Of a stretch of 64,000 nucleotides of DNA, positions 1 to 15,436 are shown piece after piece. Positions within the stretch are counted from its first letter, which is position 1. Each line of letters starts with the position of its first letter. The notes under the pieces are model-generated. The model was not told the DNA's origin, searched no databases, and was given only the letters and a program-made list of their open reading frames with translations. The translations under genes were made by a program, and so were the position numbers. The DNA is from Streptomyces sp. NBC_01262. Its GTDB lineage: Bacteria > Actinomycetota > Actinomycetes > Streptomycetales > Streptomycetaceae. The stretch spans positions 6,232,501 to 6,296,500 of the forward strand of contig NZ_CP108462.1 in NCBI RefSeq assembly GCF_036226365.1, written 5' to 3'.

Positions 1-2853
<2,853 letters not shown>

Positions 2854-2926
2854 CTCAGTTGCTCGCGTCCACTGTGTAGTTCTGAAGTAACGAACTGTGT
2901 TGTTCCGGTTCGGTTATCTTCATAGT

Positions 2927-3045
2927 GTTTCGGTGGTCATTGCGTTAGGGAAACGCCCGGTTACATTCCGAACCCGGAAGCTAAGCCTTTCAGCGCCGAT
3001 GGTACTGCAGGGGGGACCCTGTGGGAGAGTAGGACGCCGCCGAAC
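2927..3045 (+). rRNA. rrf: 5S ribosomal RNA
   Basis: The 119-nt segment starts GTTTCGGTGGTCAT and ends GACGCCGCCGAAC, with the typical actinobacterial internal sequence (CCCGGTTACATTCCGAACCCGG). It follows the 23S gene after a short spacer of about 73 nt that holds no tRNA gene. It is the last gene of the rRNA operon. Confidence 0.97.
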
Positions 3046-3053
3046 AATCTTTA

Positions 3054-3097
3054 GCCTCAGTCCCCGAGCCTTGTGCTCGGGGACTGAGGCATTTTTG
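3054..3097 (+). terminator. Rho-independent terminator of the rRNA operon
   Basis: A perfect 16-bp stem (GCCTCAGTCCCCGAGC / GCTCGGGGACTGAGGC) with a 4-nt loop is followed by ATTTTTG. It sits 8 nt after 5S and also faces the convergent DUF58 gene, so it probably separates the two transcription units. Confidence 0.93.
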
Positions 3098-3144
3098 CGT
3101 TCTGCCGCAGTTGCGGTGGAGCAATTGTTTTTCTTCGTTCTTCT

Positions 3145-4455
3145 TCAGAGGCGGCCGGTGGCTTTGAGGGCGAGGTAGGCGTCGGCGAGTGCGGGGGCGA
3201 TGTCGGTGGGAGGGGCGTCGACGATGGTGATGCCGTGACGGGAGAGCCGCTGGGCGGTGCGGAGGCGTTCGGTGCGGGCCTGTTCGGCGGCTGCGGCGGC
3301 GTAGACGGCGTCGAGGGTGCCGCGGCCTTGGGCGAGCTCCTGGATGCGGGGGTCGGCGACGGAGGCGATGAGGACCTCGTGGCGGTGGGTGAGCTGGGGG
3401 AGGACGGGGAGGAGGCCTTCCTCCATGGGGGCGGCGTCGAGGCTGGTGAGGAGGACGACGAGGGACCGGTGAGGGGCGCGGTGGAGGACTGTGGCGACGA
3501 GGCCCGGGGCGTCGGACTCGATGAGTTCGGGTTCGAGGGGGGCCATGGCGTTGACGAGGGCGGGGAGGATGTCGTTGGCGTGGCGGCCCTGGACGGAGGC
3601 GCGGACGTGGCGGTCGTAGGCGAGTAGGTCGACGCGGTCGCCGGCGCGGGTGGCGAGGACGGCCAGAAGGAGGGCGGCATCCATGGCGGCGTCGAGGCGC
3701 GGGGCGTCGCCGACGCGGCCGGCGGAGGTGCGGCCGGTGTCGAGGACGATGAGGATGTGGCGGTCGCGTTCGGGTCGCCAGGTGCGGACGGCGACGGTGC
3801 CGCGGCGAGCGGTGGCGCGCCAGTCGATGGAGCGGGTGTCGTCGCCGGGGATGTACTCCCGGAGGGAGTCGAATTCGGTGCCCTGGCCGCGGACCAGCAG
3901 CGAGGTGCGCCCGTCGAGTTCGCGGAGCCGGGCCAGGCGGGAGGGCAGGTGCTTGCGGCTGTGGAAAGGCGGCAGGACGCGTACTGTCCAGGGCACACGG
4001 TGTGAGCCTTGGCGGGCGGCCAGGCCCAGGGGGCCGAGGGAGCGGACGGTGATGCGGTCTGCGGTGCGGTCGCCGCGCCGGGTGGGGTGCAGGTGGGTGG
4101 TGACTCGGCGGCGTTCGCCTGCCGGGAGGGTGAGCCGGTGGCGGGAGGCGGCCACCTCGGTGCCGGGGTGCCAGCTGCTGGGCGGCCAGGCGTCGCGGAT
4201 GCGGGCGCGCAGCGGGCGGCCGGAGGGGTTGTGGATGGTCAGGTGGACCTCGGCGGTGTCACCTTGACGTACCGAGGTGTCACCACTTCGGGTGATATGC
4301 AGCTTTCGCACTGGCGCGGCGCACGCGAGGTCGCACAGAATTCCGAATAGAAGGATTCCTTCGACGGCGAGGATGCCGCTCCAACTCGGGAGCAGCAGTC
4401 CGACGACGAGGGCACCGAGTGCGGCGAGCAGGGCGGTGCGTCCGGTGATGGCCAT
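3145..4455 (-). CDS. DUF58 membrane-anchored vWA-like protein
   Basis: A 436-residue protein of the DUF58 family. Two hydrophobic segments (about residues 7-23 and 27-42) anchor it; a beta-rich stretch follows (about 50-160), then the DUF58 signature EFDSLREYIPGDD with ..RSIDWRATAR (194-216), and a vWA-like strand ILIVLDTGRTSAG (234-246). In this family the protein works with a MoxR AAA ATPase as a chaperone-like pair acting on envelope or metal-dependent partners; the actual client is unknown. It is the last gene of a leftward five-gene operon, 15 nt after the MoxR gene, and is convergent with the rRNA operon. Family assignment is firm, function is inferred. Confidence 0.9.
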   Translation of the reverse strand: MAITGRTALLAALGALVVGLLLPSWSGILAVEGILLFGILCDLACAAPVRKLHITRSGDTSVRQGDTAEVHLTIHNPSGRPLRARIRDAWPPSSWHPGTEVAASRHRLTLPAGERRRVTTHLHPTRRGDRTADRITVRSLGPLGLAARQGSHRVPWTVRVLPPFHSRKHLPSRLARLRELDGRTSLLVRGQGTEFDSLREYIPGDDTRSIDWRATARRGTVAVRTWRPERDRHILIVLDTGRTSAGRVGDAPRLDAAMDAALLLAVLATRAGDRVDLLAYDRHVRASVQGRHANDILPALVNAMAPLEPELIESDAPGLVATVLHRAPHRSLVVLLTSLDAAPMEEGLLPVLPQLTHRHEVLIASVADPRIQELAQGRGTLDAVYAAAAAEQARTERLRTAQRLSRHGITIVDAPPTDIAPALADAYLALKATGRL

Positions 4456-4470
4456 CGGTCGGTCGCCTTC

Positions 4471-5432
<962 letters not shown>

Positions 5433-5436
<4 letters not shown>

Positions 5437-6674
5437 GGGTTGGCGTACCTCTCTGTGGAAAAGATCGAGCGTTCAAGTGCGTCGAGGTCATCGGCGAGGC
5501 GCAGCAGGGCGGCGTCGTCGGGCGGCGGGGCGCCGTGGAGGAGGGTGCGGACGTCGATCGCCGGGTCGGTGAGGCGGGCGGCGACGGCGGTGGCGAGTAT
5601 GTCGGGTTCGTCGGCCTGGGACGGCGGGATGCCGACCAGCGGGGCGAGCCGGTTGCGGGTCGCCCCGCGCAGGGCCTCGGCGGCACGGGTTCGGGCGCGG
5701 GCTCGGCGGTAGAGACGGGCACGGCCTTCCGTGGCCTCGGCGGCGCGTACGGCGACGGGCAGTTGCTCGGCGACGACGGGGCCGAGGCGGCGGGCGCGCC
5801 ACAGGGCGGCGATGAGGGCGGCGATGAAGAGCTGGAGCAGCGCCCAGCTCCAGCCGGCGGGGATGAGCTCCAGGAAGCTCTGCTGTCCGCCGTCGAGAGC
5901 GGAGATGTCATCGAGGGAGGGGAGATACCAGACGAGTTTGGGGTGGGCGCCGAGGAGTTGGAGCGCGAGGGAGGCGTTGCCCTGCTCGTCGAGGTGCTCG
6001 TTCAGCAGCAGGTCATAGGAGCCGAGTACGACGGTGTCGCCGCCGTTGCCGGCCGGGAGGCGCAGCAGGGTGGGGTGGCCGCCGCTGGGGTAGCAGGAGT
6101 CGGCTCCTGCCTCGATGGGCTTCTTGACGGTGTAGCTGATTCCACCGGTGGTGGCGTCGCCTGCCCGCTGGGCGGCGGGCAGGTCGCAGTCGGGGCTGTG
6201 GACCCGGACGGTGGTGGCGGCGAAGGGGGTGACGCCCGGGGCCAGGGTCTTGGCGGACGCGGGTGTCGGGGCGAGCAGCACGGTGCGGCCGCCGGAGCGT
6301 TCGGTGGCCTTGTGGAGTGCGGACTGCTGGCGGTCGGTCAGCAGGTCGGGGACCACGACGAGAAGGGTGGTGTCGGGTCCGGCCGCCGCGGCGGCCCGGG
6401 CGGAGGTGGTGACGACCGTGGTGGTGACGCCCTGGTCGGCGAGGAGAACGGCGAGGGCCCGGGCGCCCCAGGGATCGGGGGAGCGGGGGTCGAGAGCGTC
6501 GTGGTTCTGGCCGGAGTTCACGGCGGCGTAGGCGACGCCGAAGGAGAGGAGGACGAGAAGGGCGGCGATCAGGGCACGGGACCGGGTCCACAGCTGCCGG
6601 GCGGTGGGTGAGGCCGAGGTGTCGGGGGCACTGGCGGGCGCGGGGGCGACGGCGTCAGGAAGGGTGGCGGTCAT
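5433..6674 (-). CDS. DUF4350 membrane protein
   Basis: A 413-residue protein starting MTATLPDAVAPAP. One N-terminal membrane segment (ALIAALLVLLSFGVAYAAV, about residues 37-56) precedes an extracytoplasmic DUF4350 domain (SPDPWGARALAVLLADQGV...), and a second membrane segment (LLQLFIAALIAALW) near residue 280 is followed by a cytoplasmic tail. The frame is open further upstream, but the ATG at 6674 overlaps the stop of the preceding DUF4129 gene (ATGA) and begins where conserved-looking sequence starts. It belongs to the MoxR/DUF58 operon; the family is common in actinobacterial MoxR loci and has no known activity. Confidence 0.88.
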
Positions 6675-7321
6675 GCGGGGCCCCCGGTGGAGGGGGCGGC
6701 GTCGGCGAACCGCGGTTTGCTGCGCTCGAGTTCGGTGTCGAGGTCGCGCAGAGCGGCGTAGGACTGCTGGGTGGCGGTGCGGCCGCCGTAGGTCACGTCG
6801 TCGAAGGTGCGGGCGGCGTCGCGCAGCGGGGCGGCATGGGCGGGGAGGATGCGGCCGGCCTCGGCGGCGGCTTCGTCGGCGGTGCGGCCGGGGCGCGGGT
6901 CGAGCACGGTGCGGTCCTCCAGGGAGCGCACGATGGCTCGCATGCGTTCCTGCACGGCGGAGGTCCACTGGCCCAGGCGGGCGAAGTGCTCGGCGGCGGT
7001 GCGGTGTTCGGCGGCGGTGCGCGGGGAGTCGCCGAAGAGGCCGGGGGCGGCTGTCTCCGGCGTACGGAGCTTGCCGAGGCGCAGCCGCAGGGCGATCAAC
7101 AGGGCTATGACGACGGCGATGACGACGACGAGGCCGACGGTGCCTCCGGGGGTGACCCCGGAGGCGACGCCGAGGAGGTCGTCGATCTTCTGCCAGAGCC
7201 AGTCCAGGGCGCGCTGGAACAGGCTGGGGTCGTTCTGGTGGTAGATCGGCTTGGACAGTTCGTGTTGCGCCGCTTCGCGGGCGGCGTCGCGCGGGATCGT
7301 GACCGGAACGTCCCCCGTCAC
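6671..7321 (-). CDS. DUF4129 membrane protein
   Basis: A 216-residue protein with a short extracytoplasmic N-terminus, one clear membrane segment (TVGLVVVIAVVIALLIALRL, about residues 61-80) and a cytoplasmic helical DUF4129 domain (about 100-200) with the motif FARLGQWTSAVQERMRAIVRSLEDR. DUF4129 domains also occur fused to transglutaminase-like proteins. The start is GTG; the stop overlaps the next gene by 4 nt. Second gene of the operon, with only 5 nt to the upstream gene. Function unknown; context suggests an envelope assembly or quality-control role with MoxR. Confidence 0.88.
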   Translation of the reverse strand: MTGDVPVTIPRDAAREAAQHELSKPIYHQNDPSLFQRALDWLWQKIDDLLGVASGVTPGGTVGLVVVIAVVIALLIALRLRLGKLRTPETAAPGLFGDSPRTAAEHRTAAEHFARLGQWTSAVQERMRAIVRSLEDRTVLDPRPGRTADEAAAEAGRILPAHAAPLRDAARTFDDVTYGGRTATQQSYAALRDLDTELERSKPRFADAAPSTGGPA

Positions 7322-7326
7322 CGGCG

Positions 7327-8649
7327 TCAGCTCCCGGTGGTGGTGCTGTCGGCGGGGGAGTCTCCGTATCCGGGGACGCCTGCGGCGCGGGCGAGTTCGA
7401 TGTCCAGGGCCTCGCGGCGGATGCGCTGGTCCATGTAGAGGAGGGCGGTTACGCCGGCGCTGATCGGGAGGGTGATGGTCGAACCGATCACGGCGCCGAT
7501 GCCGATGACGATGAGAGAGGTCCAGCCGTAGCCGCCGGAGTCACTGGCGAGGAGGCCGGAGACGCCGCCCTCGCCTGTGAGCGCGGCAAGGACGACGAAG
7601 GGAGTCTGGATGGCGCCGGACAGCAGGAAGACGATGAACGAGGCGAGCAGCTGGATGCCGAACATCCGCCACCACGAGCCGCGTACCAGCTTGGAGGAGC
7701 GGGCCAGGGCCTTGAACACGCTCTGCTTCTCCAGCATCAGCGCGGGGGAGGCCAGGCTGAAGCGGATCAGCAGCCAGGCGGCGACGATCATTGCCGCCAG
7801 GAAGCCGAGGACGCCCAGGGCGATTCCACCGTCTGTGGAGCCCGCGACGGCCACCAGGATGCCGGGGGTGACGCCGATGACGAGGAGGCCGATCCCGAGG
7901 AGACCCATCAGCAGGGTCAGCCCGAGGAGCCGCAGCAGCTGAGGACGGGCGTCGGACCAGGCGTCGCGGGTGGTGACCGGCCGGGCGAGCACGGCGCGGC
8001 TGATCACCATGGTGAGCATCGCGGTGGCGATCACGGTGCCCAGCAGGGTGATGACCAGGGCGAGGACGTTGAGGGCGACGCTGCCGCCGGCGGCGCGCAT
8101 GACGTCGCCGAACGTGGCCTGGTCGCCGAGGTTGTTGAGGTCGGAGTTCTCGATGAGTCCCTGGGCCACCACCATGAGGGTCTCGGTGACCAGGGCGACG
8201 AGGAAGGAGATGCCCAGCACGGTGCGCCAGTGGGCGCGCATGGTGGAGACGGCGCCGTCGAGGATCTCGCCGACGCCCAGCGGGCGCAGCGGGATGACGC
8301 CGGGCTTGGGGGAGGGAGGCCTGCCCCAGTGCGGCTGCTGCCAGCCTTGCTGCCAGTTGCCCTGCTGCGGTCCTTGCTGCCAGCCCTGTTGCCAGCCTGG
8401 CTGCTGGCCCCAGCCGGGGCCTGCGGGCGGTGGCGGGGGAGGCGGTGGCGCGCTGCTCGGGCCGGCTGCGGCGGGGGCGCCGGGGGCGGACCACTGGCCG
8501 GGTGGGGGCTGCTGCTTGGACCAGTTCGGGGGAGTGTCCGCGGGCGTGGTCGGGGGAGCGGATTCCTGGGGCGTGCCGGGGCCGTTCTCGGGGTCCGGCT
8601 CGCCGGAGGGAGAGGATCCGGGCGAGGCCCAGCCCGGAGTGTCGTTCAT
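7327..8649 (-). CDS. polytopic membrane protein with Gln/Trp/Pro-rich N-terminus (GDPD membrane-domain-like)
   Basis: A 440-residue protein. Residues 1-115 are low-complexity, rich in Pro, Gly, Gln and Trp, with repeated GWQQ units. The rest resembles the membrane domain annotated in streptomycetes as glycerophosphoryl diester phosphodiesterase membrane-domain protein: about six membrane segments (for example VLGISFLVALVTETLMVV, VALNVLALVITLLGTVIATA, LGLTLLMGLLGIGLLVIGV). No catalytic phosphodiesterase domain is present. Two ATG codons are adjacent (8652 and 8649); the second is preferred because AAGGAG is then 5 nt upstream. First gene of the leftward operon, divergent from mtnA. Function unknown. 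Confidence 0.82.
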   Translation of the reverse strand: MNDTPGWASPGSSPSGEPDPENGPGTPQESAPPTTPADTPPNWSKQQPPPGQWSAPGAPAAAGPSSAPPPPPPPPAGPGWGQQPGWQQGWQQGPQQGNWQQGWQQPHWGRPPSPKPGVIPLRPLGVGEILDGAVSTMRAHWRTVLGISFLVALVTETLMVVAQGLIENSDLNNLGDQATFGDVMRAAGGSVALNVLALVITLLGTVIATAMLTMVISRAVLARPVTTRDAWSDARPQLLRLLGLTLLMGLLGIGLLVIGVTPGILVAVAGSTDGGIALGVLGFLAAMIVAAWLLIRFSLASPALMLEKQSVFKALARSSKLVRGSWWRMFGIQLLASFIVFLLSGAIQTPFVVLAALTGEGGVSGLLASDSGGYGWTSLIVIGIGAVIGSTITLPISAGVTALLYMDQRIRREALDIELARAAGVPGYGDSPADSTTTGS

Positions 8650-8857
8650 CATCGCTCCTTCGTCACTGCGCTTCCCGGCCCTGTAACGGCGGGATGGGGG
8701 CCATCGTGCCATGGGGTGTCCGGTCCCGTACGGGGGGAGGCCGGAGTGCGTTCGGCCCGGTCCCGTACCGTGCGGCCACCGTGCGGTCGATTTTGAGTGA
8801 AGCTCCTTGACGCGGGAACTGTTCAATTCGCCGCGGTGTTCGCGGGAGACTGAGCGG

Positions 8858-9967
8858 ATGGGTGATCGGTACGTGGTAACGAAGACCAACGATTCATTGC
8901 CGCCCCTTCGTTGGGAGGAGCCGCCGGAAGGGCCGGTGCTTGTCCTGCTGGACCAGACGCGCCTGCCGGGCGAGGAGTCGGAGCTGGTCTGCACCGATGT
9001 GCCGGCGCTGGTGGAGGCGATCCGCACGCTGGCGGTGCGTGGTGCGCCGCTGCTCGGCATAGCGGGGGCGTACGGGGTCGCGCTGGCGGCCGTACGGGGC
9101 TTCGACGTGGACGACGCCGCCGAGACGCTCGCGTACGCCAGGCCGACGGCGGTCAATCTGAGGTACGGGGTGCGCCGGGCGGCGGCGGCCTATCACGCGG
9201 CGCTGGCCGGTGGCGGCGGCGCCGAGCGGGCCGCGGCGGCCGCGCTGGCCGAGGCGCGCGGGCTGCACGCGGAGGACGCGGAGGCCAGCGCGGCCATGGC
9301 CCGGCACGGGCTTGAGCTGCTGGCGGAGCTGTTGCCCGGCGGCGGCTACCGGGTCCTCACGCACTGCAACACCGGCGCCCTGGTCTCCGGAGGCGAGGGC
9401 ACCGCCCTGGCCGTCGTGGCCGCTGCTCACCGGGCGGGGCAGCTGCGGCGCCTGTGGGTGGACGAGACCCGCCCGCTGCTCCAGGGCGCCCGCCTCACCG
9501 CGTACGAGGCGGCCCGCACCGGAATGCCGTACACCCTGCTCACCGACAGCGCGGCCGGCTCGCTGTTCGCCGCGGGGGAGGTCGACGCGGTCCTCATCGG
9601 CGCGGACCGCATAGCCGCCGACGGGTCCGTGGCCAACAAGGTCGGCAGCTATCCGCTGGCGGTGCTCGCCCGCTACCACAATGTGCCCTTCATCGTGGTG
9701 GCCCCGACCACCACGGTGGACCTGGGCACCCCGGACGGGGCGTCGATCGAGGTCGAGCAGCGTCCGGGACACGAGGTGACGGAGGCCGCGGGGCATCCGG
9801 TGGCGCCGCTCGGCACCCAGGCCTACAACCCTGCGTTCGATGTCACACCGGCGAGTTTGATAACGGCGATTGTTACGGAAAACGGCGCGATTTCGCCCGT
9901 TACGGCCAGTGATCTCGAGGCTTTGTGCGGCCCTAGTGCTCCAGGTCACGATCAGGTAATGGGATGA
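8858..9967 (+). CDS. mtnA: S-methyl-5-thioribose-1-phosphate isomerase
   Basis: Methionine-salvage isomerase converting methylthioribose-1-phosphate to methylthioribulose-1-phosphate, cytosolic. The 369-residue protein shows the eIF2B-like family motifs RGAPLLGIAGAYG, THCNTGAL with the catalytic cysteine (C170), DETRPLLQGARLTAYE, and GADRIAADG with the catalytic aspartate (D250), then NKVGSYPLAVLA. The frame is open to a TTG at 8807, but the ATG at 8858 starts just before conserved sequence and has GGGAG upstream. Its stop overlaps the mtrA start (ATGA), so mtrA may be partly co-transcribed. No other methionine-salvage genes are adjacent. Confidence 0.93.
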   Translation: MGDRYVVTKTNDSLPPLRWEEPPEGPVLVLLDQTRLPGEESELVCTDVPALVEAIRTLAVRGAPLLGIAGAYGVALAAVRGFDVDDAAETLAYARPTAVNLRYGVRRAAAAYHAALAGGGGAERAAAAALAEARGLHAEDAEASAAMARHGLELLAELLPGGGYRVLTHCNTGALVSGGEGTALAVVAAAHRAGQLRRLWVDETRPLLQGARLTAYEAARTGMPYTLLTDSAAGSLFAAGEVDAVLIGADRIAADGSVANKVGSYPLAVLARYHNVPFIVVAPTTTVDLGTPDGASIEVEQRPGHEVTEAAGHPVAPLGTQAYNPAFDVTPASLITAIVTENGAISPVTASDLEALCGPSAPGHDQVMG

Positions 9968-10653
9968 TGGTGCGTATGAAGGGACGTGTCCTGGTCGTCG
10001 ACGACGACACCGCACTGGCAGAGATGCTTGGCATCGTGCTGCGCGGCGAAGGTTTTGAGCCGTCGTTCGTGGCCGACGGTGACAAGGCCCTGGCCGCATT
10101 CCGTGAGACCAAGCCCGATCTGGTTCTCCTCGACCTCATGCTCCCCGGGCGGGACGGCATCGACGTATGCCGTCAGATCCGGGCCGAGTCAGGGGTGCCC
10201 ATCGTCATGCTCACCGCCAAGAGCGACACCGTTGATGTCGTGGTGGGCCTGGAATCCGGGGCTGATGACTATGTCATCAAGCCCTTCAAGCCGAAGGAGC
10301 TGGTGGCACGGGTACGGGCGCGGCTGCGCCGTGCCGAGGAGCCGACGCCCGAGCAGCTGACCATCGGTGACCTGGTCATTGATGTCGCGGGTCACTCGGT
10401 CAAGCGTGAGGGGCTGCCCATAGCGCTGACCCCGCTGGAGTTCGATCTGCTGGTGGCGCTGGCCCGCAAGCCCTGGCAGGTGTTCACCCGTGAGGTGCTG
10501 CTGGAGCAGGTGTGGGGGTACCGGCACGCCGCCGACACCCGGCTGGTCAATGTGCACGTGCAGAGGCTGCGCTCCAAGGTCGAGAAGGACCCGGAGCGTC
10601 CGGAGATCGTGGTGACCGTCCGGGGTGTCGGCTACAAGGCGGGTCCGGGCTGA
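9964..10653 (+). CDS. mtrA: two-component response regulator MtrA
   Basis: A 229-residue OmpR/PhoB-type regulator. The receiver domain (about 6-120) has the acidic pocket VVDDD, the phospho-acceptor D57 in LVLLDLMLPG, and the conserved lysine in YVIKPFKPKE. The winged-helix output domain (about 130-227) contains TPLEFDLLVALARKPWQVF and ends VRGVGYKAGPG. It is almost identical, as far as I can recall, to the S. coelicolor MtrA that controls cell division, osmotic and antibiotic genes. The ATG at 9964 overlaps the mtnA stop; an alternative ATG lies at 9976. Followed after 1 nt by mtrB. Confidence 0.97.
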   Translation: MMVRMKGRVLVVDDDTALAEMLGIVLRGEGFEPSFVADGDKALAAFRETKPDLVLLDLMLPGRDGIDVCRQIRAESGVPIVMLTAKSDTVDVVVGLESGADDYVIKPFKPKELVARVRARLRRAEEPTPEQLTIGDLVIDVAGHSVKREGLPIALTPLEFDLLVALARKPWQVFTREVLLEQVWGYRHAADTRLVNVHVQRLRSKVEKDPERPEIVVTVRGVGYKAGPG

Positions 10654-10654
10654 C

Positions 10655-12636
<1,982 letters not shown>

Positions 12637-12637
<1 letters not shown>

Positions 12638-14484
12638 TGCGCGCCATGGGGGGCGGCCCGCACGCCGTTCGTAGCATTTACGGCATGCGCAGGCAGGCCG
12701 GAAGGGCGGCGCTGCTCGGTTGCCTCGTGCTGCTCGCGGGCTGCGCATCGATGCCCAGCAGCGGCGAGGTGAGCAAGGTCGGCAGCGAGGCGCACAACGA
12801 CGCCGACTCCCAGGTGCGGGTCTACGGCGTCAAGCCGCAGAAGGGCGAGCTGGCGGCGGACATCGTCAGCGGCTTCCTGGAGGCGACGACCAGCAACGAG
12901 GCCGACTACGACACCGCGCGCGAGTACCTGGCCAAGGGTCTGAAGAAGACCTGGCAGCCCAACAGGAAGATCACCATCCTGTCCGGCGGCGCCGTACAGA
13001 GCGTCCAGGCGGGCAGCACGAACAGCTCCACCACGGTCAGCCTGTCCGGTACCGCGGTCGCGGCGGTGGACAGCAAGCACGCCTACCGGGCCGTCTCCGC
13101 CGCCTCCAAGGACTTCTCCGCAGGGATCCACCTGTCCAAGGAGCGCGGGGAGTGGCGGATCGACAGTGTGCCGGACGGGCTCGTGCTCAGCGAGGCGGAC
13201 TTCCTGCGCCTGTACCAGTCCGTCGACATCTACTACTACGCGTCGATCGGCCAGGCCGCCGTCGGTACGGCCGGCCGGCCCCGCGATGTGCTGGTCGCCG
13301 ACCCGGTGTATCTGCGTTCGCAGGTCGACCTGCTGCAGAACACGGTCGGTTCGCTGCTGTCCGGACCGACCGACTGGCTGGACCCGGTGGTCGCCTCCGC
13401 CTTCCCGTCCGGCACGCGGGCGAAGCGGCTGTCCCTGGACGACTCCCAGCACCTGACGGTCAGGCTCAGCAAGACGCCCGGCACCGACACCTCGACCTGC
13501 CACCGGATGGCCGCCCAGCTCATGGACACCGTGCAGGGCGTCGCGTCGCTGCCGGTGGCCTCGGTGGAGCTGCAGCGGCCCGACGGGGCGGCGGCATGCT
13601 CGCTCTCGCAGCAGCAGGCCGCCGAGTACGCCCCTGACCAGGTGGCCGACACGGCCGACCAGCAGCAGTACTTCATCGACACCACCCACCACCTGGTCAG
13701 CCTCTACGGCAACGCCACGGCGGCGGAACGGGTGCCAGGCCCGCTCGGCGCCGGCCAGGTGGACCTGGGATCGGTCGCCGTACGCCGCGACGAGACCTAC
13801 GCGGCGGGCGTCAAGGCCGACGGCAGCGCGCTCTACGTCACCGGGCTCACCGCCGACGCCGCGCTGGGCCAGCCGGTGCTGCGGAGCTCCGCTCACGGCA
13901 AGAACGGGCTGAGCGCCCCCAGCTGGGACGGCTACAACGACCTGTGGGTCGCCGACCGCAACCCGGCGAACCCCCGGCTGCTGATGCTTCAGGACGGCGC
14001 CGGCACTCCGGTCGAGGTGTCCGTGCCCAACCTCGGGGACGGCCGGATCGAATCGCTCCGGGTGGCCGCGGACGGCGTACGGATCGCGATGCTCGTGACC
14101 GAGGGCAGCAGCACGACGCTGCGCCTCGGGCGCGTCGAGCGCGGCGGCACGCAGGCCCATCCGGAGTTCACGGTGACCGCGCTGCGGCAGGTCACCCCGT
14201 ATCTGGAGGACGTCAAGGCGGCGTCCTGGGCGGGGGTGAGCCGGCTGGTGGTCGTCGGGCAGGAGTCCGGGGGCGTGCAGCAGATCCAGTACGTCGGGGT
14301 GGACGGCTCGACCTCCGACGACACGACCGTGCCCGGCATCAGCGGCGTCACGTCCGTGGCCGCCTCCGAGAGCCAGGACAAGCCGCTGCTCGCATCGCTG
14401 GGCGACGGCATCTTCCGGCTTCCGACGGACGGCAACTGGAAGGCCGTCACCCCCAAGGGCAGCTCGCCGGTCTACCCGGGCTGA
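12637..14484 (+). CDS. lpqB: lipoprotein LpqB
   Basis: Extracytoplasmic lipoprotein that in actinobacteria binds the sensor domain of MtrB and modulates the MtrAB system. The 615-residue product has a signal peptide ending in the lipobox LLAGC, a GerMN-like region in the N-terminal half and a C-terminal LpqB beta-propeller. The ATG at 12637 shares a base with the mtrB stop and has GGGAGG 10 nt upstream. An alternative ATG at 12685 (MRRQAGRAALLG) gives a shorter, more typical signal peptide and is preceded by TAGCAT 7 nt away, so an additional leaderless start is possible. Length and operon position match the family. Confidence 0.92.
12672..12677 (+). promoter_or_regulatory. possible -10 hexamer for an internal lpqB start
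   Basis: TAGCAT lies 7 nt before the ATG at 12685, the spacing expected if that A were the transcription start. No convincing -35 hexamer is visible. Confidence 0.3.
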
Positions 14485-14520
14485 CGGAACCGGCAGGCAC
14501 GCCCGGGGCCCGAGCCCGAG

Positions 14521-14529
14521 TTATCCACA
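14521..14529 (+). other. lone DnaA-box-like sequence
   Basis: TTATCCACA matches the classical DnaA box exactly; the streptomycete consensus is TTGTCCACA. It lies between lpqB and comF. No second box or AT-rich region is nearby, so this is not an origin. Confidence 0.4.
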
Positions 14530-14569
14530 GGGGGTGGTGGCCAGGGGGCAACAGGGGCAAGCTGGACAT

Positions 14570-15286
14570 ATGCGGGGGCTGTGGCAGGAGTTGGCGGGGC
14601 TGGTGCTGCCCGCGGAGTGCGCGGGGTGCGGGACGCCGCGGACGGGGCTGTGCGAGCGGTGCCGGTCGATGCTGGGTCACCGGCGGGGGCGGCGCGTGCG
14701 GCCGGAGCCGGAGCCGGTGGGGCTGCCCGAGGTGTACGCGGTGGCGGGGTATGCCGACGAGGTGCGGTCGGTGCTGCTGGCGCACAAGGAGCGGGGGGTG
14801 ATGGCACTGGCGGGGCCGCTGGGGGCGGCGCTGGCGGGGGCGGTGGGCGCGGCGGCGCCCGGTGGGCCGGTGGTGCTCGTGCCGGTGCCCTCCTCGCGGC
14901 GGGCGGTGGCGGTGCGGGGGCATGACGCGACGCGGCGGATAGCGGTCGCGGCGGCCATGGCGCTGCGCCGGGGCGGCCGGACCGCCCGCGTGGCCGCGGT
15001 ACTGCGGCAGGGCCGCGAGGTGGCCGACCAGGCGGGGCTGAGCGGCCCTGAGCGGGTGGCGAATCTGGCAGGGGCCCTGGTGGCCGTGCCGGGGGCCGGG
15101 AGGCGGCTGGGGGCCGCACGGGTGGTCGTGGTGGACGACCTGATGACGACCGGGGCGTCGCTGGCGCAGGCGGCGGCCGTGCTGCGGGCCGTGGGCGGCC
15201 TGGTGGCCGGGGCCGCGGTGGTCGCGGCACCCCCGGATGCCGTACGGGAAGCGGAACTCAGATGCCGGGGGAATCGTTGCAGGTAG
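14570..15286 (+). CDS. ComF family phosphoribosyltransferase-like protein
   Basis: A 238-residue ComF-family protein: an N-terminal zinc-binding cluster of four cysteines (CAGC ... CERC, C17, C20, C28, C31), then a PRTase fold with VPVPSSRRAVAVRGHD and the PRPP-binding motif VVVDDLMTTGASL (about 185-197). In naturally competent bacteria ComFC is a cytosolic DNA-uptake factor; in streptomycetes the role is not known. The frame is open from 14534, but the ATG at 14570 begins the usual hydrophobic N-terminus. It lies between lpqB and hpf, the conserved streptomycete position. Confidence 0.88.
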   Translation: MRGLWQELAGLVLPAECAGCGTPRTGLCERCRSMLGHRRGRRVRPEPEPVGLPEVYAVAGYADEVRSVLLAHKERGVMALAGPLGAALAGAVGAAAPGGPVVLVPVPSSRRAVAVRGHDATRRIAVAAAMALRRGGRTARVAAVLRQGREVADQAGLSGPERVANLAGALVAVPGAGRRLGAARVVVVDDLMTTGASLAQAAAVLRAVGGLVAGAAVVAAPPDAVREAELRCRGNRCR

Positions 15287-15436
15287 TACAGCCGGGGGCT
15301 GGCCCGAACGGAGGTATCACGCCGTTGGGGGTGCCGACCTCGGGCTTACAGGTCTATGTTCGGTTGTGAGGTACCACGGGAAAGTGTTCACCCGGAATTC
15401 GGATGGGTGTCGATCTTTCCCATGGGGGAGGAGGAG

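Noticed and set aside
14521..14529. Replication origin
   Set aside because: A single DnaA box with no cluster, no AT-rich region and no dnaA/dnaN genes nearby.
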